Below are positions 58,503 through 64,000 of a stretch of 64,000 bases of DNA, in pieces. The DNA lies in NCBI RefSeq assembly GCF_000721235.1, contig NZ_JOFH01000022.1, forward strand, positions 62,001-126,000. Direction: 5' to 3'. Within the stretch, counting starts at the first letter, position 1; each line of letters opens with the position of its first letter. This stretch comes from Streptomyces olivaceus (GTDB lineage: Bacteria > Actinomycetota > Actinomycetes > Streptomycetales > Streptomycetaceae). The notes under the pieces are model-generated. The model searched no databases. It worked only from the letters and a program-made list of their open reading frames with translations, and was not told where the DNA came from. The position numbers and the translations under genes are program-made.

Positions 58503-60902
58503 TCAGGCGTCCGTCGGCACCTGGGGGGCCAGCAGTACCGGTAGCCGGGTCGTGCGGGGCTTGGCCGGGACCTCGGCCACGGCACGGGGCAGCGCCTGCT
58601 CCACTCCGTGCACCACGGAAAGGTGCCGGGCGGCCCGGCCGAAGGCGGTGTAGACCCAGGGACGGCTGAGGCTCTGCGCCGCGTCGCCGGGCAGGACCAC
58701 GACCACCGCGGGCCACCGGCCGCCCACCGCCTGGTGCGCGGTCAGCGCCCACCCGTGCCGCACGGACTGCTCCACCCGGTCACGCGGCACGACCACCGTC
58801 TCGCCCGCACACGCCAAATGCAGGCCGTCGGCCTCGGCCTTCGTCACCCGGCCCGGCAGCGTACGGCCGGGGGCGGGGGAGTAGGCGACCCGGTCGCCGG
58901 GGTCGAAGCCGCCGAAGCGGCCGGGGCCCGGGTTCAGCCGTTCCTTCAGTGCCGCGTTGAGCGCCCGCGTGCCGGCCGCGCCGCCGTGGCCCGGCGTGAT
59001 CACCTGGGTGTCCTCGGCCGGGACGCCGATCGCGCGCGGCACCGAGTCCGCCACGAGCTGGACGGTGCGGTGCACGGCTTCGGCCGCCTCCCGCACCGGC
59101 ACGATCACGACCTCCTTGCCGGGTGCCTCCACCTGACCCAGCTCGCCGATGCCGATGCCGGAGACCAGCTCGCCGAGGGGGCCCGGATCCGGACGCCGCG
59201 AGGCCACCTGCGGGCAGACCCGCGCCGCCAGCAGGTCCGCGAAGACGCGGCCAGGACCCGCCGACCAGAGCACCGCCGGATCACCGGCCAGCACCAGCCG
59301 GGCCCCGTCCGGCAGCGACTCCGCGAGCAGGGCGGCCGACTCGACGTCCAGCTGCGGTGCGTCGAGCACCACGAGCAGGTCCAGGTCCAGCGTGCCTTCG
59401 GCGTCCCGGCCCGGCCCCTCGGCGCCGGACAGCAGTCCGGCCAGGGCGACCGCGGCCGGTCCGGTCCGGGCGGGCTCCGCGGAGGACGGCTCGGACGGCT
59501 CGGAAGACGTGTCCAGCAGGGCCGCGAAGCGGTCCCGGCCGAGCGGTCCGTGCGCGGCGGCCCAGGCGCGCAGTCCCAGAGCATGGGCCGTGCGCAGCAG
59601 TGCCGCCGGCTCGGCCAGGGACGCCTCCCCACCGGTGTGCAGCACCAGCCCGTGTCCCGCGACCGCGCGGATCAGCTCGGCGGCGGAGCCCCGCGCCGCG
59701 GCGGCGGCCTGCTCCCAGTCCGCTGCGGAACCGTCCTGCTTCGGCGCGGAGTTGACCAGCCGGGCCAGTCCGTCGGCGAGGCTCTCCTCGGCGAGTGCGT
59801 ACCGCTCCAGTCCGACCAGGACCCGGACCGGACGCTCCTCGCCGTCGGCGGCGCCTTCCTCGCCGGTGTCCTGCGTGCTCCTCGACGCGGACTCCGCCCG
59901 GCCGCCGGGTTCCTCCAGGGCGTCCTGGAAGGCCAGTGCCTCGCCCTCGGCCAGCGTGCTCTGCACGGCGGCGTCGGGATCCGGCACCCCGCGCCGGGCC
60001 AGCGTCTCGGTGAGCCGGGGCAGCTCCAGGGCCGTGTGCCCGGCCAGGGCCGCCTGCTCCAGCAGCCACACCGTGACGGCACGGCCGCGCCGCTCGTCGT
60101 CGGGGCCGCACTCCGCGCCCAGCAGCGCGCGGGCGAACCCGTCGGCCTGCTCCGGCCGCACTCCGGTGACCCGGAGCAACTGCCACGGGTCCGCGCGCAG
60201 CGCGCCCTCGGCGCCCTCACCGAGGAGCGCGGCGGTCTGCGGTGCGAGCGACTCGGGGGCGCCGCCCTCCGCCAGCACCCTCCGCACCGCCTGAACGGTC
60301 TCGGCTGCCGGCCCCCCGGGTGCCGCGACGGGCTCGGTCGGCGCCGCGGGGCGGGGCTGCCGGGCCGGCTCGGGGGCGGGGCGGCGGGCGGGCTCCGGGG
60401 AGCCGAAGACGGGAGCGGCAGGCTTCTCGCCGCTCTCCACGGCGCGCACGGCCGCCAGCAGGTCGGCCGCCGTGCCGCTGAGCTTGGCACCGGCGTCCAC
60501 CGGGCCCTGCCTCTCGGCCTTCCGTCGCTCGATCCGCTCCCGCTCCACCCGCTGGGCGGCCAGCTCGGCCTCGGCCTCGGACTTCTCCCCCGCCGCGGCG
60601 GCGTCCCCGTCGGGTGCGTCCGTGCCCGTGCCCGAGTCCGTCCCGTCTGTGGTGGCCTCGCCCGTGCCGGCCTCCTCCGCGCTCGCACCGCCGCCTGCCT
60701 CGGTGGCGGCTGAGTCGCCCGGAGCGGCCGTCGTGCCTCCGGTCGGGCCGGACGGCGCGGCCGTCTCCGCACCGTCCCGCGCGGTGGTGGTCTCCGCACC
60801 GTCGTGCGCGGCATCGGGGCCGTCCGTGGTGCCCGGCGCGCCCGGCCCGGGACCCACGGCGTCTGCGGTCTCCTCGGCGGCGGCCTCGGGCTCCGTGCTC
60901 AC
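58503..60902 (-). CDS. Degenerate RecD2-like helicase (probably inactive ATPase)
   Basis: A 799-residue protein. The first 135 residues are a low-complexity Ala/Glu/Gly/Thr region. The rest has the RecD2 order: helix-hairpin-helix region (WQLLRVTGVRPEQADGFARALLG), ATPase core and a C-terminal 2B/UvrD_C_2 segment (GWALTAHQAVGGRWPAVVVVLPGD ... WVYTAFGRAARHLSVV). In the core the Walker A position reads HTGGEASLAEPA with no GKT/S, and Walker B is LVVLDAPQLD instead of DEAS. LVLAGDPAVLWSAGPG still recalls motif III. ATP hydrolysis is therefore unlikely. Its start overlaps the stop of the aldo/keto reductase region in a minus-strand pair. Confidence 0.78.
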   Translation of the reverse strand: MSTEPEAAAEETADAVGPGPGAPGTTDGPDAAHDGAETTTARDGAETAAPSGPTGGTTAAPGDSAATEAGGGASAEEAGTGEATTDGTDSGTGTDAPDGDAAAAGEKSEAEAELAAQRVERERIERRKAERQGPVDAGAKLSGTAADLLAAVRAVESGEKPAAPVFGSPEPARRPAPEPARQPRPAAPTEPVAAPGGPAAETVQAVRRVLAEGGAPESLAPQTAALLGEGAEGALRADPWQLLRVTGVRPEQADGFARALLGAECGPDDERRGRAVTVWLLEQAALAGHTALELPRLTETLARRGVPDPDAAVQSTLAEGEALAFQDALEEPGGRAESASRSTQDTGEEGAADGEERPVRVLVGLERYALAEESLADGLARLVNSAPKQDGSAADWEQAAAAARGSAAELIRAVAGHGLVLHTGGEASLAEPAALLRTAHALGLRAWAAAHGPLGRDRFAALLDTSSEPSEPSSAEPARTGPAAVALAGLLSGAEGPGRDAEGTLDLDLLVVLDAPQLDVESAALLAESLPDGARLVLAGDPAVLWSAGPGRVFADLLAARVCPQVASRRPDPGPLGELVSGIGIGELGQVEAPGKEVVIVPVREAAEAVHRTVQLVADSVPRAIGVPAEDTQVITPGHGGAAGTRALNAALKERLNPGPGRFGGFDPGDRVAYSPAPGRTLPGRVTKAEADGLHLACAGETVVVPRDRVEQSVRHGWALTAHQAVGGRWPAVVVVLPGDAAQSLSRPWVYTAFGRAARHLSVVHGVEQALPRAVAEVPAKPRTTRLPVLLAPQVPTDA

Positions 60903-61885
60903 AGCGTGCTCCAGTCGTGATCGGGATAGCGGTGCACGGGCGCCGACACGTCGTCGAGCGCCCGGCAGATCTCGTCAGGAAGACTAAGGCTCTCCACTGA
61001 CAACGCCGCCGTGAGCTGCTGCGCGTTGCGCGGCCCGATGACCGGGGCGACCACTCCGGGGCGGTCGCGGACCCAGGCCAGGGCGACCTGGAGCGGGGTC
61101 ACCGCGAGCCCGTCCGCCGCGGTCGCCACCGCGTCCACGATGTGCCCGGCCGTGTCGTCCAGGTAGGGCTCGACGAACGGGGCCAGATGGTCCGAGGCCC
61201 CCCGCGAGTCCGTCGGCGTCGCGTCCTTGCGGTACTTGCCCGTCAGCACCCCGCGGCCCAGCGGCGAGGACGGCAGCAGACCGATGCCCAGGTCGAGGGC
61301 GGCCGGCAGCACCTCACGCTCCACGCCCCGCTGGAGCAGCGAGTACTCCATCTGGGTGCTCGCCACCCGGTTGCGCACGCCCGGCGCCGCCAGCTGCCAG
61401 GTCGCCGCCTTGGCCAGCTGCCAGCCGCAGAAGTTGGAGATCCCCGCGTAGCGCGCCCGGCCGCTGCTCACCGCCACGTCCAGGGCGTGCAGCGTCTCCT
61501 CCAGCGGGGTGTGCGGATCGAAGGCGTGCAGGTGCCAGACGTCCACGTGGTCCGTGCCGAGGCGGGCGAGGGAGGCGTCCAGCGCGGACAGCAGGTGGGC
61601 GCGCGAACCGTCGAAGCGGCGGTCGGGATCGGGCACGCTGCCGGCCTTGGTCGAGATCACCAGGTCCCGGCGCGGCACCAGGCCCTCCATCAGGCGCCCG
61701 AGCAGGTACTCCGACTCCCCGTCGCCGTAGACGTCCGCGGTGTCGACGAGGGTCCCGCCCGCCTCCCAGAAGGTCTTCAAGAGGTCCGCCGCGTCATGCT
61801 CGTCCGTGCTCCGGCCCCAGGTCAGGGTGCCGAGACCGATGCGGGACACGCGCAGGCCGGTGCGGCCGAGATGCCTCTGCTCCAT
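60899..61885 (-). CDS. Aldo/keto reductase
   Basis: A 328-residue AKR. VDTADVYGDGESEYLLG contains the catalytic Asp and Tyr, STKAG the Lys and DVWHLHAFDP the His region. GLLPSSPLGRGVLTGKY and PVIGPRNAQQLTAAL bind NADPH. It reduces an aldehyde or ketone; substrate unknown. ATG 61885 (MEQRHLGRTGLRVSRIGLGT) is preferred over 61897 because conserved sequence begins there and TAATGT lies 8 nt upstream. Its stop overlaps the downstream gene's start by 4 nt. Confidence 0.92.
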   Translation of the reverse strand: MEQRHLGRTGLRVSRIGLGTLTWGRSTDEHDAADLLKTFWEAGGTLVDTADVYGDGESEYLLGRLMEGLVPRRDLVISTKAGSVPDPDRRFDGSRAHLLSALDASLARLGTDHVDVWHLHAFDPHTPLEETLHALDVAVSSGRARYAGISNFCGWQLAKAATWQLAAPGVRNRVASTQMEYSLLQRGVEREVLPAALDLGIGLLPSSPLGRGVLTGKYRKDATPTDSRGASDHLAPFVEPYLDDTAGHIVDAVATAADGLAVTPLQVALAWVRDRPGVVAPVIGPRNAQQLTAALSVESLSLPDEICRALDDVSAPVHRYPDHDWSTL

Positions 61886-61998
61886 GAACGGCGACATTAC
61901 TGGGCACGGCCGACGCTGTGGGGGCCTGTGGACAACCGAATTCCGCGCGCTAAGGTCGGGGCACCAGCCACGTTACTGATGGGTAAGGGGAATCGGCC

Positions 61999-63054
61999 AT
62001 GCAGCTCGGTATCAACCTCGGCTACTGGGGTGCCGGAATGGACGCGGACAATCTGGCCGTCGCCCAGGAGGCCGACCGGCTCGGCTACGCCGTGTGCTGG
62101 GCCGCGGAGGCCTACGGCTCCGACGCGGCCACCGTGCTGACCTGGGTCGCTGCCCAGACCGAGCGCATCGACGTGGGCTCCGCCATCTTCCAGATCCCGG
62201 CCCGCCAGCCCGCGATGACCGCGATGACGGCCGCCACCCTGGACTCCCTCTCGAAGGGCCGCTTCCGCCTCGGCCTCGGCGTGTCGGGGCCCCAGGTCTC
62301 CGAGGGCTGGTACGGCGTCAAGTTCGACAAGCCGCTCGCCCGCACCCGCGAGTACGTCGAGATCGTCCGCAAGGCGATGACCCGGGAGCGGCTGTCCTAC
62401 GAGGGACAGCACTGGACACTGCCGCTGCCCGGCGGGCCCGGCAAGCCGATCAAGCTGACCGTGCACCCGCAGCGCGAGCACATCCCGCTGTACGTCGCCG
62501 CGATCGGCCCGAAGAACCTGGAGCAGACCGGCGAGATCGCCGACGGCGCCCTGCTCATCTTCCCCTCCGCGGACCACCTGGAGGAGACCGCCGTCAAGCA
62601 CCTGCGCGCCGGGCGCGAGAAGGCCGGCCTGACCCTCGACGGCTTCGACATCTGCCCGACCCTGCCGCTCGCCCTCGGCGAGGACAAGGACGTGGCCGCC
62701 CTCGCCGACACCTTCCGTCCCTACACCGCCCTCTACGTCGGCGGCATGGGCAGCCGCAAGCAGAACTTCTACAACCAGCTCGCGGGCCGCATGGGCTACG
62801 AGCGGGAGGCCGCCGACATCCAGGAGAAGTACCTGTCCGGCGACAAGGAGGGCGCCGCCGCGGCCGTACCGCACGACCTGATCGACCAGACGACGCTGCT
62901 CGGCTCGGTCGACCGCATCGCGGACCGGATGAAGGCCTACGCCGCCGCCGGTGTCACCACCCTCACCCTCGCCCCCGCGGGCTTCACCCTGGACGAGCGG
63001 CTCGCCGCCCTGCGCGCCGGCACCGAGGCCCTGGAGCGCGCCGGACTGGCGTAG
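61999..63054 (+). CDS. LLM-class F420-dependent oxidoreductase
   Basis: A 351-residue luciferase-like monooxygenase-fold enzyme of the F420-dependent type. LGINLGYWGAGMDADNLAVAQEADRLGYAVCWAAEAYGSDAATVLTWVAAQT opens the TIM barrel, followed by TLDSLSKGRFRLGLGVSGPQVSEGWYG. PLYVAAIGPKNLEQTGEIADG is the usual cofactor-binding stretch. Substrate unknown. It is divergent from the aldo/keto reductase and has AAGGGG before the ATG. Confidence 0.92.
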   Translation: MQLGINLGYWGAGMDADNLAVAQEADRLGYAVCWAAEAYGSDAATVLTWVAAQTERIDVGSAIFQIPARQPAMTAMTAATLDSLSKGRFRLGLGVSGPQVSEGWYGVKFDKPLARTREYVEIVRKAMTRERLSYEGQHWTLPLPGGPGKPIKLTVHPQREHIPLYVAAIGPKNLEQTGEIADGALLIFPSADHLEETAVKHLRAGREKAGLTLDGFDICPTLPLALGEDKDVAALADTFRPYTALYVGGMGSRKQNFYNQLAGRMGYEREAADIQEKYLSGDKEGAAAAVPHDLIDQTTLLGSVDRIADRMKAYAAAGVTTLTLAPAGFTLDERLAALRAGTEALERAGLA

Positions 63055-63073
63055 GACCGAGGGGAAAGTTTCG

Positions 63074-63114
63074 CGGCCGTGGTGGGGGCTCGGGGGTCTT
63101 CCCCGCCACGGCCG
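63074..63114 (+). terminator. Hairpin after the LLM oxidoreductase gene
   Basis: 9-bp stem (63074-63082 with 63106-63114), extended inward by four GC pairs; 20 bp after the stop. No clear T-run. Confidence 0.55.
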
Positions 63115-63291
63115 TCACGGGGAACAACGCGCCCACACGCGCGGGGTTACGCCTCCGCGAGCCCCTCGTGGTCCTTCGTTCGGCGGAGTCGCCCGCCGCA
63201 CCTGTTGCCGTGCCCCCTCGACCGCACTTGACTCGTTCATCGCGGACCGTGCGGAACTGCGGAACCCCGCAGAGGCAGAGAGGTGCCAGCG

Positions 63292-64000
63292 ATGCTTTCG
63301 GCCAAGAGCCTGTTCCAGGAGATCGTCGACAACGACGAGTCGTTCCGTCTCTTCTGCTCCATCGCGGCCAGCGGCGAGTCCCAGGGCGGCTGGGAGAACG
63401 CCCGCATCGCGGCGCTGGTGCCGGAGAGCGAACGCGCCCTCGCCCCCAAGATCACCCGGCACGGGGCGGACGAGGACAAACACGGCCGGATCTTCAACGC
63501 CCTGCTGAGGAAGCGCGGACTCGAACCGGTCGAGGTACCGCCCGAGACCGACTACACGATGCTCCTGGAGCGGCAGGGCATCGGCCTCGCCCACGAGAAG
63601 CTCGGAGCCGACCAGCCCCTCACCGTGCGGGACGTCATCACCTACCTCGCGCACAGCCGCGTCACCGAGCAGCGCGCCGCCGAGCAGATGGCGATGCTCC
63701 TCAAGCACTTCGCCGACCACCCCGACCTCGGCCGGGCGGTCCGCATGATCTCCGCCGACGAGGACAACCACCTCGCCTACTCCCACGAGGAACTCCTGCG
63801 CTACACCGCCGCCGGGCACGGCCCGTACATCCGGCGGACCCTGCGCGAGTGCGCGCTCGCCGAGATCCGCGTCCACCGGGACGTCAGCCTCGCGGTGATG
63901 GCCCGCATGGGGCACCTCCTGGGCTGGTCGCGCGCCAGGTCCGCCCTGCTCGCGGCCGGCATCCACGCGACGTACGCCTGGGAGCGGCTGGCCGGCCGGC
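63292..64000 (+). CDS. Ferritin-like diiron-domain protein (5' part)
   Basis: 236 codons are visible and the gene runs off the window. It is a four-helix ferritin-like protein: two E-x-x-H-type motifs appear in GADEDKHGRIFNALL and SADEDNHLAYSHEELL, with further Glu residues (SVTEQRAAEQM-like VTEQRAAEQMAMLLKHF) in the helices. This is the arrangement of non-heme diiron proteins such as rubrerythrin and AurF/MiaE relatives. It may store iron or oxidise a substrate. GAGAGG precedes the ATG. Confidence 0.85.
   Translation, partial: MLSAKSLFQEIVDNDESFRLFCSIAASGESQGGWENARIAALVPESERALAPKITRHGADEDKHGRIFNALLRKRGLEPVEVPPETDYTMLLERQGIGLAHEKLGADQPLTVRDVITYLAHSRVTEQRAAEQMAMLLKHFADHPDLGRAVRMISADEDNHLAYSHEELLRYTAAGHGPYIRRTLRECALAEIRVHRDVSLAVMARMGHLLGWSRARSALLAAGIHATYAWERLAGR

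Overview
The window is a stretch of Streptomyces chromosome. It has very high GC, strong third-position GC bias, frequent GTG starts and several leaderless promoters. The gene content is typical of the genus: a short and a long chaplin gene side by side, a SoxR gene, a dnaE2/ImuB-like pair, two LAETG-type surface proteins, and many TetR and GntR regulators. The order dnaE2 ... secreted SGNH lipase ... hmgA ... soxR ... gluconate genes ... chpH-chpC matches what I remember of S. coelicolor and its relatives, so this looks like conserved core rather than a mobile island. I see no integrase, transposase, phage gene or CRISPR array.

Layout. 1-5.6 kb: 3' end of dnaE2 coupled to an ImuB-like Y-family remnant, a cell-wall-anchored LPMO, acetyltransferases, a DUF402 protein and a short GntR regulator. 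5.6-9.7 kb: an AAA ATPase and a minus-strand operon of two family-2 glycosyltransferases and a polysaccharide deacetylase. 9.7-11.9 kb: a long upstream region, the secreted lipase and a small basic protein. 12-14.7 kb: a Drr-type ABC exporter divergent from its TetR, with paired operators. 14.7-19.6 kb: an orphan type-ISP-like specificity domain, a GntR regulator, homogentisate dioxygenase, and a lipoprotein/TetR pair. 19.7-25.1 kb: a molybdopterin oxidoreductase, a citrate-type transporter, an MFS exporter and a small membrane protein. 25.2-33.5 kb: an aldehyde and alcohol dehydrogenase pair, an ArsR regulator, a TetR/acyl-CoA dehydrogenase pair, a TetR/MaoC pair, SoxR, and a zinc-ribbon protein.

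33.7-37.9 kb: a secreted penicillin-acylase-like Ntn hydrolase convergent with a Tat-exported NamZ-type muramidase. 38.1-43.6 kb: two facing operons (SDR, acyl-CoA ligase, TetR; and APH-type kinase, acyl-CoA dehydrogenase) bounded by related TetR operators. These have the parts of a 4-hydroxyacyl-CoA catabolic system of the ACAD10/11 or levulinate (Lva) type. 43.6-49 kb: two DUF202 membrane proteins, a Nudix hydrolase, a DMT-family protein, a TPR-like protein and an APC-family transporter. 49-53.9 kb: a complete gluconate/idonate module (idonate dehydrogenase, gluconate 5-dehydrogenase, gluconate permease and kinase) with a divergent FadR-type GntR regulator. 53.9-58.4 kb: YchJ, tRNA-Leu(GAG), an M20 peptidase, chpH and chpC, and two small conserved genes. 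58.5-64 kb: a degenerate RecD2-like protein, an aldo/keto reductase, an LLM-class flavin oxidoreductase and a ferritin-like protein cut by the window end.

Three separate TetR circuits can be read from matching dyads: 25165/29319 (dehydrogenases and acyl-CoA dehydrogenase), 30956/32203 (TetR and MaoC) and 37955/43554 (the 4-hydroxyacid-like cluster, with a near-identical site at 19663). The most interesting material is that cluster, the fingerless ImuB-like protein, the degenerate RecD2, the orphan ISP domain, and the interlocking stems just upstream of chpH.
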